DNA from: 73-13 sp035556075
Lineage (GTDB): Bacteria > Actinomycetota > Actinomycetes > Actinomycetales > Microbacteriaceae
Assembly (NCBI GenBank): GCA_035556075.1
Contig: DATMFQ010000011.1
Location: 1-64,000, forward strand
Direction of reading: 5' to 3'
DNA: 64,000 nt
The position numbers and the translations under genes were made by a program. Numbering within the stretch: position 1 is the first letter of the stretch; every line of letters starts with the position of its first letter. Below the pieces are notes generated by a model. The model was not told the DNA's origin and did not search any database. It was given only the letters and a program-made list of their open reading frames with translations. Below, one piece after another: positions 24,393 through 33,198 of the stretch.

Positions 24393-25946
24393 GTGTCGAT
24401 GGCGGCGCGCGCCGCCGGGGTGCTCGGCGCACTCGGGGTCGCGCTGCTCGTCGCGATCGTGCCGACAGGTGCCGCGGTCGCCGCACCGGAGTCGCCCGTC
24501 GAGATCCTGCCGCCGGTGACCGTCGGCGACGGGGCCTTCGCCGTCGGGGTGTCCCCGGATGGCAGCCTCGCCTATGTCCTCGCGCTGGTCGACCAGGAGC
24601 TGCACGTGGTCGACACCGCGACGAATACGCCAATCCTCGTCATCCCGATGTCGATCTCGCTCGGCTTCCTTGACCCGTCGCTCGTCGTGCACCCGGACGG
24701 CCGCGTCCTCATCCTCGACCCTGGCGACGGCGCCGGCGTGACCGAGCCAGCGATCATCGAGATCGACCCGACGACCTGGGACGTGTACACGCACAGCCTC
24801 GCCCAGCCGGCACCGTGGGACGCGGGCTTTGCGGTATCGCTCGCGCTCACGCCCGACGGGACGAAGGCCTACGTCGCCGATCTGACGAGCGGGCGCGTTC
24901 TCGCCGTGTCCGTACCGCCCACCGCGGGCCCCGGCGCCTGGAGCATCACGCCGATCGACGTCGCCGCGGCGACCACGCCCGAGATCCTGCCGGGGAGCCT
25001 CGCCATCGCGGGCGGCACGGTGTACGCGCTCGACATCCTCGGCGAGGACGGCGGCGAGCCGACTGGGATCGCGGCGATCCGCGTCGCGGACGATCAGCTC
25101 GAGCCGACCGTCATCGCCTACTCCGCGCCGGCAGGCACGACCGGCGGGATCCTCACGATGCCGACGATGAAACCCAGCCCCGATGGCACCACCGTGCTCA
25201 TCAGTGGCGCTGCGGAGTTCGACGACGGCAGCGGGGACACCGGCGGCTTCTTCTGGACGATCCCCGGCGGCACGGTCCCGGCCGCCGCGACCTACCTCGG
25301 CGGTGGGCTCGGCGACGAGGTGGCGGCATTCGCATTCGGCGCGGCTGGACAGACCGTGTACCTCATCGACTGCGCGTGCGCCTCCCTCGCCTGGACCCTC
25401 GACGTCGGCAGCGGTACCGGCACGATCCTCGACGTCGCCGCGGCGACCGACCTCGACATGCTCGCGTCCGTCGCCGTGTCCCCCGACGGCACCCGAATCT
25501 TCCTCACCGGCACTGACTTGCTCGGCGACAGTCGGCTGTGGCAGCTCAGCGCGGTCGCCGATGACGTGCTGCACGTCACCGGGCCGACGGCCGCGACGCA
25601 GGGCGACCGTGTGACCCTCACCGCGATCGCCCGCGACAACTCGGGCAACCCGGTCGACGTCACGTCCCTCGCGACGTTCACGAGCAGCGTCGCGACCGAC
25701 GTCATCAGCGGCAATGTTGTCGCGTTCCCGCACGCCTCACCGCACACCATCACCGCAAGCTACGCCCCGCTCGCCGGGGGTCCCGCGGTCGCGGCCGGCT
25801 CGATCATGATCGAGGTGGCGGCGGTTCTCCCGCCGACGGGCGTCGAGGACCCGCGCCCGTGGCTCGGCGCCGCGGCCGCGCTCCTCCTCGCCGGCGCCAC
25901 GCTCGTCCTCACCCGCTCACGCCTCAGCCGACGTGCTCCGCGATGA
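24393..25946 (+). CDS. LPPTG-anchored surface protein with beta-propeller and Ig-like region
   Basis: About 517 residues. A Sec signal peptide (about 1-30), then a large region of repeated strands with SPDGSLAYV, HPDGRVLIL, TPDGTKAYV and SPDGTRIFL blocks, which indicates a YVTN-like beta-propeller (about 40-390). A shorter Ig-like segment follows (about 395-475, starting VTGPTAATQGDRVTLT). The C-terminus has LPPTG, a hydrophobic helix and a basic tail (SRLSRRAPR), a canonical sortase sorting signal. It is presumably cell-wall anchored and exposed. The GTG at 24393 has GGGGGAG five bases upstream. Its last 23 bases overlap the convergent hydrolase gene. No catalytic motif is visible. Confidence 0.82.
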   Translation: MSMAARAAGVLGALGVALLVAIVPTGAAVAAPESPVEILPPVTVGDGAFAVGVSPDGSLAYVLALVDQELHVVDTATNTPILVIPMSISLGFLDPSLVVHPDGRVLILDPGDGAGVTEPAIIEIDPTTWDVYTHSLAQPAPWDAGFAVSLALTPDGTKAYVADLTSGRVLAVSVPPTAGPGAWSITPIDVAAATTPEILPGSLAIAGGTVYALDILGEDGGEPTGIAAIRVADDQLEPTVIAYSAPAGTTGGILTMPTMKPSPDGTTVLISGAAEFDDGSGDTGGFFWTIPGGTVPAAATYLGGGLGDEVAAFAFGAAGQTVYLIDCACASLAWTLDVGSGTGTILDVAAATDLDMLASVAVSPDGTRIFLTGTDLLGDSRLWQLSAVADDVLHVTGPTAATQGDRVTLTAIARDNSGNPVDVTSLATFTSSVATDVISGNVVAFPHASPHTITASYAPLAGGPAVAAGSIMIEVAAVLPPTGVEDPRPWLGAAAALLLAGATLVLTRSRLSRRAPR

Positions 25947-26655
25947 ATGCGGTGGCGCGCGCCCACGCGTCCGCAGCGAACTCGGGGTGATGCGTCCGCG
26001 CATTCGTGTCGTTGAAGAATGCGTGGAGCGCGCCCGGGTAGACGACCCCGGTGAAGTCGACCCCCGCGTCCGCCATCGACTCGCGGACCTCGGGAAGCTT
26101 GTCGATGAGGGGCGGGTCGAGCTCGCCGTACAGCGCGAGGATCGGCGCGGTGATACGGGCGATGCCCTCGGGCTCCGGAGCGGTGCCGTAGAACGGGACG
26201 GCGGCGCGCACCCGGTCGTCGGCCGCCGCGAGCGCGAAACTGTACGTGCCGCCGAAGCAATACCCGGTCACCGCGATGCGACCCTCGATCCCGGGCATCT
26301 CGGCGAGCTCATCGACGATGAGGCGGAGCTGGTCGACCGCCCAGGTCGCGTACTCCGGCTGACGGATGGGGGCGAGCGCCTCGCGGAGGCGGGGCTGCAT
26401 CGCATTGCGGACGTCCTCATCGAGCGACTTCGTCGCGATCGAGAGCTCTTCGCCGACCTCGGGCGTGATCCCGATGTGCGACATGATGTCGGGCGCGATC
26501 GCCAGGTAGCCCTCGGCAGCCCAGCGATCCGCGATCGACTTGATGTGGTCGACGAGACCCCAGATCTCGTGGATGACGATGATCGCGCCCCGGGGCGGGA
26601 CGGTCGGCTCCGCGCGGTAGACGGGGACGCCGTTCAGCTGCTCCATGGTGCCCAT
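25924..26655 (-). CDS. Dienelactone hydrolase family protein
   Basis: 243 residues, alpha/beta hydrolase fold. The Cys-Asp-His triad of the family is present: Cys133 in GYCFGG, Asp180 in GELDPP, His211 in GALHAFFND, and the accessory Glu30 in IHEIWG. Homologues hydrolyse dienelactone in chlorocatechol breakdown, but many chromosomal members act on other esters. The ATG at 26655 is supported by TAGGCT seven bases upstream. Two copies of the enriched word GAATGCG lie in inverted orientation inside the His211 region, encoded with otherwise rare Ala-Phe and Asn-Ala codons. Confidence 0.9.
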   Translation of the reverse strand: MGTMEQLNGVPVYRAEPTVPPRGAIIVIHEIWGLVDHIKSIADRWAAEGYLAIAPDIMSHIGITPEVGEELSIATKSLDEDVRNAMQPRLREALAPIRQPEYATWAVDQLRLIVDELAEMPGIEGRIAVTGYCFGGTYSFALAAADDRVRAAVPFYGTAPEPEGIARITAPILALYGELDPPLIDKLPEVRESMADAGVDFTGVVYPGALHAFFNDTNARTHHPEFAADAWARATAFIAEHVG

Positions 26656-26662
26656 GATGGCC

Positions 26663-26668
26663 AGCCTA
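26663..26668 (-). promoter_or_regulatory. Leaderless -10 element of the dienelactone hydrolase gene
   Basis: TAGGCT on the minus strand, seven bases before the ATG at 26655; back to back with the TAGCCT of the divergent gene. Confidence 0.6.
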
Positions 26669-26712
26669 GCCAGGTGCGCGCGAACACTGGGAATGTCCCA
26701 AGTCGGATCCGC

Positions 26713-26718
26713 TAGCCT
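26713..26718 (+). promoter_or_regulatory. Leaderless -10 element of gene 26726-27034
   Basis: TAGCCT seven bases before the GTG at 26726. Confidence 0.6.
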
Positions 26719-26725
26719 GCCGCGC

Positions 26726-27034
26726 GTGAGCGGTCAGAGCTGGTTCCTCATAGCGATCCTCCTCGGCGTGCCCGCGCTCGTCGCGGGGTGGGCGTGGTGG
26801 TCCGCGAAGCAGGGCCCGGAGTCCGCCGACACCGCCCGGCGGCAGGGCAGCGCGATGCTCGGGGCGGGCGTTGACGAGGTGTTTCACCCGAATGCGAGCG
26901 CCGCGCGGCAGATCTGGGAGACCGAGGTCGAGCTGCCGGCCCCGTCGCACCTGCCTGGCGATCCCGGTCCCGACCTCGAGGCGGGCCAGATCACGCTCAT
27001 GCTCCCGGAGGAGGAGATCGAGCGCACCCGCTAA
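26726..27034 (+). CDS. Small membrane protein, unknown function
   Basis: 102 residues: one N-terminal membrane helix or uncleaved signal (SWFLIAILLGVPALVAGWAW, about 4-23), then a hydrophilic cytosolic or external region with Gln/Ala/Glu-rich stretches ending LMLPEEEIERTR. I do not recognise a family. It is divergent from the hydrolase gene and 48 bases before the TPM-domain gene, which has its own promoter. Confidence 0.65.
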   Translation: MSGQSWFLIAILLGVPALVAGWAWWSAKQGPESADTARRQGSAMLGAGVDEVFHPNASAARQIWETEVELPAPSHLPGDPGPDLEAGQITLMLPEEEIERTR

Positions 27035-27069
27035 GGCCGCGGGCGGGCGTGGTGCCGCCCGGGCCCTGC

Positions 27070-27075
27070 GACAAT
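27070..27075 (+). promoter_or_regulatory. Leaderless -10 element of the TPM-domain gene
   Basis: GACAAT seven bases before the ATG at 27083. Confidence 0.45.
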
Positions 27076-27082
27076 GGCGGGC

Positions 27083-27976
27083 ATGGAGGAACCCGAGCCG
27101 GATCTCGCCGAGCAGCGCTGCACGAATTGCGGATCGACGCAGCTTCGCCAGGACACGAATGGGGTGTGGCACTGCGAATTCTGCCGCTCGACCTTCCGCG
27201 CGGACGACCCGGCGATGATCGTGGTCGATTCACCGAACGTGCAGCAGGCCAACGAGAACGTCATCGACACCGCCGACATGCTCACCTACGAGCAGCAGCA
27301 ACAGGTCTCACAGCACCTGCGCCGACTCCGTGACCGCAGCGACGTCGTCGTGGTCGTCGAGACGGTCAACACGATCACGCAGAACGTCGAGCACTACGCG
27401 CGGAATCGTGCCCAGGAGCTCGGCGTCGGTGACGACGTCAAGGACAACGGCGTCTACATCCTCATGGTCCGCCAGCCGCGCCGGGTGCAGGTGCAGGCCG
27501 GTGATGGGGTGTCGCTCCACCTGAGCTCCGCCGACATCAACCGGGTCGTGCAGGAGTCCTTCATCCCGCGCTTCAAGGCGGACGACTACGTCGGCGGCCT
27601 GACCGATGGCGCCGACGCGATCGTCGCGACCTACGAGGCGAATCGCGGCAGCGGCCGGACGTTCAGTGGCGGGGCCTCCGGCTCGGGCTCCGGCTCGGGG
27701 GCTCGCGGGGTCTCGGGACTCTCGGGGAGCTCGGGTGCCCGCCCGCGGCGCGGCAGCGTCATCGGCTGGGTCATCCTCGCCGTCGCGATCGGTTGGATCT
27801 TCCTCAGCCTCATGAACGGCCAGGGCCTCAGCGGCTCCGGCGGCAGCAGCACCGGCGGGGACTCCGGCATCAGCTGGGACTTCGGCGGCGGGGGTGGCTC
27901 CGACTGGGGTGGCGGCGGCTCCGACTTCGGCGGCGGGGACTTCGGGGGCGGCTCCGGCGGCGGCGGGGACTGGTAG
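27083..27976 (+). CDS. TPM-domain membrane protein with N-terminal zinc ribbon
   Basis: About 297 residues. A zinc ribbon is formed by CTNCGS near residue 13 and CEFCRS near 32. A TPM_phosphatase domain follows (about 52-190: an N-terminal NVIDTADML region, VVVVETVN, NGVYILMV, FIPRFKADDYVGGLTDGADAI). A Gly/Ser-rich linker precedes one membrane helix (about 228-245), and the tail is a long Gly-rich stretch punctuated by DW and DF. TPM proteins are linked to membrane-protein repair and phosphatase-like activity; the zinc ribbon at the front is less usual. Start set by the upstream -10 element. Confidence 0.8.
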   Translation: MEEPEPDLAEQRCTNCGSTQLRQDTNGVWHCEFCRSTFRADDPAMIVVDSPNVQQANENVIDTADMLTYEQQQQVSQHLRRLRDRSDVVVVVETVNTITQNVEHYARNRAQELGVGDDVKDNGVYILMVRQPRRVQVQAGDGVSLHLSSADINRVVQESFIPRFKADDYVGGLTDGADAIVATYEANRGSGRTFSGGASGSGSGSGARGVSGLSGSSGARPRRGSVIGWVILAVAIGWIFLSLMNGQGLSGSGGSSTGGDSGISWDFGGGGGSDWGGGGSDFGGGDFGGGSGGGGDW

Positions 27977-28016
27977 CCGCCAGAATGCGCGGGCCGGGCC
28001 GGGTGGGATCCGCCGG

Positions 28017-28802
28017 CTACCGCGGGCGGTCGCGGCGGAATGCGCCGGGGGCGACCCCGAGCACCTGCCGGAAGTCGCGCGCCAGGTGCGCCTGGTCGCT
28101 GTACCCGAGCTCGGCCGCGACCTGCGCGATGGCGAGCTTCGGATCCTCCCGCAGACGCTGCGCCACCTCCTGCAGCCGGTACCGCCGGATGAGCGCGAGC
28201 GGCGGCAGGCCAACGTAGCGCGCGGCGAGCCGCTGGACCGTCCGGACGCCGACCCTGAGTCGCTCGGCGAGCTGGTCGACGCGGACGAGGTCGCGGTCGG
28301 CCGCGACGAGATCCTCCATGCGGTTCGCGAGACGGCCAGCCGCGTCGGCGGCGACCAGGCGCCGGACGAGCCAGTGACTGTAGGCGGCGACCGCCGCATT
28401 CCTCCCCGCGTCCTCATCCGCGAGCGCCATGGCGGCGCGGACAGCGGCGTGCAGCTCGGGCGCATCGACCGATGTCTCGGCGTCTCGAATGCGGCGCGGA
28501 TCCGGGACGAGGGAAGCGAGCCCGGCTGGGCGCAGCAGCGCGCCGACCGCCCAGCCGCGGCCGCGCAGGTCGCGGTGCGAGGCGCCGGTGGCGGGGCCGA
28601 CGAGGGCGATGCCCTCCGGGCTCACGACGAGATTGGCGGCAGGGAAGGGGAGGATCTCCTGCCGGGAGGTGCGGCCGGGGGCGAGGTCCCAGCGCGGGAT
28701 CCAGTACCAGCGGACGAGCCCGTCGAGCTCCGCGGGCACCGGCTCGCGGTGGAAGGTCGGCAGCCGGGCGGGGTAGAGGATGCCGCGGGGGTCGCCCGTC
28801 AT
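28017..28802 (-). CDS. AraC-family transcriptional regulator
   Basis: 261 residues. The N-terminal domain (about 1-130, LYPARLPTFHREPVP at the start) resembles DUF6597-type sensor domains; the C-terminal AraC/XylS double helix-turn-helix occupies about 160-255, with LAERLRVGVRTVQRL in the first helix pair and AAELGYSDQAHLARDFRQ in the second. It is divergent from the VOC-family gene (90-base intergenic region) and is a plausible regulator of it. The start ATG at 28802 begins the recognisable sensor domain. Confidence 0.85.
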   Translation of the reverse strand: MTGDPRGILYPARLPTFHREPVPAELDGLVRWYWIPRWDLAPGRTSRQEILPFPAANLVVSPEGIALVGPATGASHRDLRGRGWAVGALLRPAGLASLVPDPRRIRDAETSVDAPELHAAVRAAMALADEDAGRNAAVAAYSHWLVRRLVAADAAGRLANRMEDLVAADRDLVRVDQLAERLRVGVRTVQRLAARYVGLPPLALIRRYRLQEVAQRLREDPKLAIAQVAAELGYSDQAHLARDFRQVLGVAPGAFRRDRPR

Positions 28803-28880
28803 CCGGCGCCGCCGCGGTGCGTGGCGGGAGGCACCAAGCGGATGTCGCGAATCTCCAAGACGCCGACCATACCCCGACCG

Positions 28881-28886
28881 TACCGT
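28881..28886 (+). promoter_or_regulatory. Leaderless -10 element of the VOC gene
   Basis: TACCGT six bases before the ATG at 28893. Confidence 0.65.
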
Positions 28887-28892
28887 CGTCGT

Positions 28893-29405
28893 ATGAGCGA
28901 TCTCCCCACCCCCCGCGTCGGCGTGACCGGCGAGCACACGACCGCCGGCATCCCGCACGGCGTCACGAGCCTCACGCCCTTCCTCGCGATCGAGGGCGCC
29001 CGCGAGGCGATCGACTTCTACCGCGACGTCTTCGGCGCCCGCGTCGTCGACGTCACCGAGATGGGCGGGATCGTCGTCCACGCCGACCTCGACTTCGGCC
29101 ACGGCCGACTGCAGCTCGGTGAGCCGAGCCCCGCCTACGGGCTCGTGCCGGCGCCCGCGGGCGACGCCGACTGCTACTCGATCGGGCTGTACTGCGCCGA
29201 CGTCGACGCGGTCGTCGCCCGGGCCGAGGCCGCCGGTGCGACGATCCGCGAGGCGGTGAGCGAGTTCGTCTCCGGCGACCGCTTCGCCTCGATCCGCGAC
29301 CCCTTCGGCGTGCGGTGGTCGATCATGAGCCGCGTCGAGGACCTGTCCGAGTCCGAGAGCGCGCGGCGGGTCGCCGAGTGGGCGGCGGCGCAGGGGGCCG
29401 AGTAA
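28893..29405 (+). CDS. VOC-family (glyoxalase/bleomycin resistance fold) protein, PhnB-like
   Basis: 170 residues, one full vicinal-oxygen-chelate unit of the PhnB/YdcE group: TSLTPFLAIEGAREAIDFYR at the start, the conserved FGARVV strand, HADLDFGHGRLQL in the middle and DRFASIRDPFGVRWSI near the end. Possible metal ligands are the His in VVHADL and acidic residues in the last motif. The substrate is unknown. The divergent AraC gene may control it. Confidence 0.85.
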   Translation: MSDLPTPRVGVTGEHTTAGIPHGVTSLTPFLAIEGAREAIDFYRDVFGARVVDVTEMGGIVVHADLDFGHGRLQLGEPSPAYGLVPAPAGDADCYSIGLYCADVDAVVARAEAAGATIREAVSEFVSGDRFASIRDPFGVRWSIMSRVEDLSESESARRVAEWAAAQGAE

Positions 29406-29432
29406 CGGCGAGAGCCGAGTAGCGCTGAGCAG

Positions 29433-29942
29433 TCAGCGCGCGTCCGGGACGTCGATCCCGTGGCGCCGGGCGTGGAGGCCTCGAACTTCTGCGCTCAGCT
29501 CGGGGTCTGGGCCCGCCACGGGCACCGCTGGCGCGACCGTGTTGATGGGCAATGGCGCGACCGGCCCGGCAGGGAGCTCCCACTGACGGTGCCATTCGGT
29601 GAGCTGCTCGGTGCTGGCCGCATAGACGATTCGGCCGAGACCGACCCAGGCGTGGGCGGCTGCGCACATCGGGCAGTGCTCGCCGGACGTGTACACCGTC
29701 GCCTCGGCCCGCTCCTCGACCGACAGCTGGGTGGCCGCCCACCGGGCGATCTCGAACTCCGGATGCCGCGTGTGGTCGCCGCCAGCGACGCGGTTCCGGT
29801 CAGCGAAACGCTCCTGCCCGTGCCGATCGACCAGCACTGAGCCGAATGGTTCATCGCCGGCGTCGAGCGCTTCGAGCGCCAGCTCAATGCATCGGCGCAG
29901 ATGCTGACGATCCACGGCGGTGAGAGCTGAGGAAGGTGCCAT
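29433..29942 (-). CDS. Nucleoside/guanine deaminase-like zinc enzyme
   Basis: 169 residues of the cytidine/deoxycytidylate deaminase fold. Zinc ligands and catalytic Glu are in HPE (His60, Glu62) and CPMC (Cys90, Cys93), close to the usual EPCPMC. The spacing and the WAATQL helix fit guanine deaminase or tRNA-independent nucleoside deaminases. No tRNA-specific TadA features are seen. It stands alone between the VOC gene and the restriction system. Confidence 0.82.
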   Translation of the reverse strand: MAPSSALTAVDRQHLRRCIELALEALDAGDEPFGSVLVDRHGQERFADRNRVAGGDHTRHPEFEIARWAATQLSVEERAEATVYTSGEHCPMCAAAHAWVGLGRIVYAASTEQLTEWHRQWELPAGPVAPLPINTVAPAVPVAGPDPELSAEVRGLHARRHGIDVPDAR

Positions 29943-30069
29943 GATGACGGTCCAATCGCTTGCAGGGTGAGGGTGTCGGTCGGGCTTATTCGCGAGGCGC
30001 CATCGCAGCCGTGCGTTGGGAGTTTTGTGTCACGCTGGCGGCAGCAGCATGTCACAGCGCAGGGGGCCG

Positions 30070-33000
30070 CTACTCAGCGGCGGTCGCCTCGCGACGGAGC
30101 GCCTCGTAGAGCCCGGCCCCGAGGAGCACCCTGGCGATCGTGCCGAGGTCGCCCTGCTTGAGCAATGCGGTGATCGCCTGGGAGTGACCGTTGCCGGCGG
30201 CATAGGCGAGGTCTTCCACCGCGCCTTCGATGTCGGGTGACAGCGCGAAGTCGGCCGCGGTGTTCGCCATCGCCTGCGCCTGCAGCGTCGGATTCTGCAC
30301 GGCGTGGTTCATGAGCGAGGAGATCGCGTTGACCTGGTCGACCTCCGCGATGCCGGTGCCGGCGAAGAGCTCGTTGATCCGGTCGATCACCTGCGACAGT
30401 GGCCCGTACTTCGCCTCGGTGGCTGAGCCGGAGCCGGCGGCGGTGACCCCGGTGAGCCCGCCGCCCTCGCCGTCCCCGAGCTTGAGCGTCTGCTCGCCGA
30501 GTCGGCGCAGCTTGTAGTGGGTGAGCACGATGTCGTCGGCGATCTGCGGGCCGGTGGTGTGCTCCCGCTGGATGAGCCGCACGTAGAGGCGGAGGAAGAT
30601 CGCCCAGCGCTCGACCTCGGTGTCCTCGTAGTTCACCATCTGGGACAGGAAGTCGTACGCCCGCACGTAGGCCTGCGCCGTGCCGCGGAACTCTTCGAGC
30701 GTCGCCTTCTCGGCCTCGTCGCCGGTGTCGACGGCGGTGTGCCATCGGTCCCAGAAGACGTCGCGCGACTGCTTGATCGCCGCGTACAGCGCGTTGTGCG
30801 AGGTGCCCTGCACCCAGGCGTCGGAGACTGCCTTGACCTCGTGCTCGGCGACGATGTGCGCGCTCTTCAGTTTGAGGAGCATGTCGTAGACGACGTTCGG
30901 GTCTGATTGCGTCTCGAGCCTGGCGTCCTCGTAGTAGGTCTGGAACGCCTCGAGGATCTGGTCCGGGTCGTTGACGAAGTCGAGGACGTAGGTCTTGTCC
31001 TTGCCGGGGATGACGCGGTTGAGCCGGGACAGCGTCTGCACCGCGGTGATACCCGAGAGCTTCTTGTCGACGTACATGCCGACGAGCAGCGGCTGGTCGA
31101 AGCCGGTCTGGTACTTGTTCGCGACGATCATGATGTCGTACAGGCCGCCCGCGAATGCGTCGGGGAGCGACTGCCCGTGCACGCTCGGGTTCATCGAGTG
31201 CTCGGTGTGGTCGGCCGGCGGGGTGCCGTCCTTGACGGTGCCGGAGAATGCGACGAGCACCCCGATGTCCTCGGCGAGCTCGTGATCGGCGAGGTACTGC
31301 TGCATCGCCTGGTGGTAGCGCACGGCCTGCTTGCGCGAGGAGGTGACGACCATCGCCTTGCCGCGCCCGCCGAGCTCGACGGCGACGTTGCGCCGGAAGT
31401 GCTCGACGATGACCTGGACCTTCTGCGCGACGTTGTGCGGGTGGAGGGCGACCCAGGCCATGAGCTCGGCGCCGGCCTTGCCGAGGTCGACCTCCTTCGC
31501 GGGGTCGGCCGAGGCCGCCTGCGCGATCTTGAACGCCATGTCGTAGGTGACGTAGTTCTGGAGGACGTCGAGGATGAACCCCTCCTGGATGGCCTGCTTC
31601 ATCGAGTACAGGTCGAAGGGCACGGGTGCGCCGGTCGTCGGGTCGGGTCGGCCGAAGAGTTCGAGCGTCTTCGCCTTCGGGGTCGCGGTGAAGGCGACGA
31701 AGCTGACGTTGCCCCGCCCGGCCTTCGCGGCCATGACGCCCTCGAGCACCGCCTCCGTGTCGACCTCGTCCTGCTCCTCGTCGCTTGCCGCGTCCGCTGC
31801 CGCCTCGTCGTCCGCGCCGAGTGCGAGGAGCTTCTTCAGCGCGGAGGCGCCCTCCCCACTCTGGGAGGAATGCGCTTCGTCGGCGACGACGGCATAGCTG
31901 CGGCCCGCGAGCGCGGCGTCCTGCTCGAGCCGCTCGAGCGCGAAGGGGAAGGTCTGCAGCGTCACCCCGATGATGGGCTTCCGCGCGACGAGGGCGTCGA
32001 CGAGCTGGGTGGACTTCGCGCTCTCGGTGCCGCTGGTCACGGCCGTGAAGACGCCCGCGGTGCTCTCGAGCTGCTCGACGGCGCGCTTGAGCTGCCCGTC
32101 GAGCACGGTCCGGTCGCTGACGACGAGGACCCCATCGAAGACCTTCGAGCCGTCGTCGCGGTGGAGGGAGGCGAGCCGGTGGGCGGTCCAGGCGATCGAG
32201 TCGGTCTTGCCGGAGCCCGCGGAGTGCTGGATGAGGTACTTCGCGCCGGGGCCTTCGACCTTGGCCGCGGCCTCGATCCTCGTGACGGCCCGCCACTGGT
32301 GGTAGCGGGGGAAGCGCAGTGCGGCGGTCGACTTCTTCTTGCCCGTGATCGGGTCGGTCGTCGTCTCGAAGCGGTAGTGGAGGAAGCGCCCGATGATGTC
32401 GAGCCAGGTGTCGCGCTGGAGGATCTCCTCCCACACATACGCCGTCGGGCTCGTGCCGGGTCGCGGCGGGTTTCCGGCGCCGTTGTCCCTGCCCTGGTTG
32501 AAGGGGAGGAACGTCGTGTTCGCCGAGTCGAGCTTGGTGGTCATGTAGGCGAGCTCATTGGAGATGACGAAGTGCACGAGCGCGCCCGGACCGAACTCGA
32601 GCAGCGGCTCGCCCGCCGGCGGTCGGTCGTGCGCGTACTGACGGAGGGCCGCTTTCGCGTCCTGCGTGAGGTCGGTCTTGAGCTCGACGGTCGCGACGGC
32701 GATGCCGTTGAGGAAGAGGACGAGGTCGAGCTCCTTGCCGCCGTGCTGCGGGTAGACGACCTGGCGCATGACGCGGAGCCGGTTCGCCGCGTAGCGCGTA
32801 GCGGTCGCCGGGTTGAAGCCGATCGCGGGCCGGCCCTGGGACATCGTGAACTTTGCGGGGACCGCCGACACCTGGCCTTTGAGCACGCCGAGGGTGCCGC
32901 CGCCGTTGGCCGGATCGGTCGCCTTGAGTTTCGCGATCCGGTCGAGCACGACACCGAACTTCGCCCGCTGCGCCGCGCTCAGCTCGTCGTGGCTCAAGGC

Positions 33001-33198
33001 GGGAGCGGCCGGGTCGATCCCCGGTACGACCTTCGCGAGCTGCTCCGGCTGCGTCGCCACGAGCCAGTCCCACACGTCCGGCGGGTACAGCGCCCGCGCT
33101 TTGTCGTACCCCGCGTCGGTGGTGGAGTACTCCCAGCCGTGTGCCGCGAGATGCTCGCAGATCTCGGCCTCAAACGCAGATTCCAGATGAATGCTCAT
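30070..33198 (-). CDS. hsdR: Type I restriction enzyme, R subunit (HsdR)
   Basis: 1042 residues, the motor and nuclease of a type I restriction-modification complex. The nuclease domain has Asp158, Glu172 and Lys174 (ELDLVLF then VELK). The superfamily 2 translocase has Walker A SAGSGKT (326-332) and DEAH (440-443), followed by the later helicase motifs (VAFTATP, MIVANKYQTGFDQP, QTLSRLNR). The C-terminal region is helical and contacts M and S. Its start overlaps the hsdS stop by four bases (ATGA). Translocates and cuts unmethylated DNA away from the recognition site. Confidence 0.96.
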   Translation of the reverse strand: MSIHLESAFEAEICEHLAAHGWEYSTTDAGYDKARALYPPDVWDWLVATQPEQLAKVVPGIDPAAPALSHDELSAAQRAKFGVVLDRIAKLKATDPANGGGTLGVLKGQVSAVPAKFTMSQGRPAIGFNPATATRYAANRLRVMRQVVYPQHGGKELDLVLFLNGIAVATVELKTDLTQDAKAALRQYAHDRPPAGEPLLEFGPGALVHFVISNELAYMTTKLDSANTTFLPFNQGRDNGAGNPPRPGTSPTAYVWEEILQRDTWLDIIGRFLHYRFETTTDPITGKKKSTAALRFPRYHQWRAVTRIEAAAKVEGPGAKYLIQHSAGSGKTDSIAWTAHRLASLHRDDGSKVFDGVLVVSDRTVLDGQLKRAVEQLESTAGVFTAVTSGTESAKSTQLVDALVARKPIIGVTLQTFPFALERLEQDAALAGRSYAVVADEAHSSQSGEGASALKKLLALGADDEAAADAASDEEQDEVDTEAVLEGVMAAKAGRGNVSFVAFTATPKAKTLELFGRPDPTTGAPVPFDLYSMKQAIQEGFILDVLQNYVTYDMAFKIAQAASADPAKEVDLGKAGAELMAWVALHPHNVAQKVQVIVEHFRRNVAVELGGRGKAMVVTSSRKQAVRYHQAMQQYLADHELAEDIGVLVAFSGTVKDGTPPADHTEHSMNPSVHGQSLPDAFAGGLYDIMIVANKYQTGFDQPLLVGMYVDKKLSGITAVQTLSRLNRVIPGKDKTYVLDFVNDPDQILEAFQTYYEDARLETQSDPNVVYDMLLKLKSAHIVAEHEVKAVSDAWVQGTSHNALYAAIKQSRDVFWDRWHTAVDTGDEAEKATLEEFRGTAQAYVRAYDFLSQMVNYEDTEVERWAIFLRLYVRLIQREHTTGPQIADDIVLTHYKLRRLGEQTLKLGDGEGGGLTGVTAAGSGSATEAKYGPLSQVIDRINELFAGTGIAEVDQVNAISSLMNHAVQNPTLQAQAMANTAADFALSPDIEGAVEDLAYAAGNGHSQAITALLKQGDLGTIARVLLGAGLYEALRREATAAE

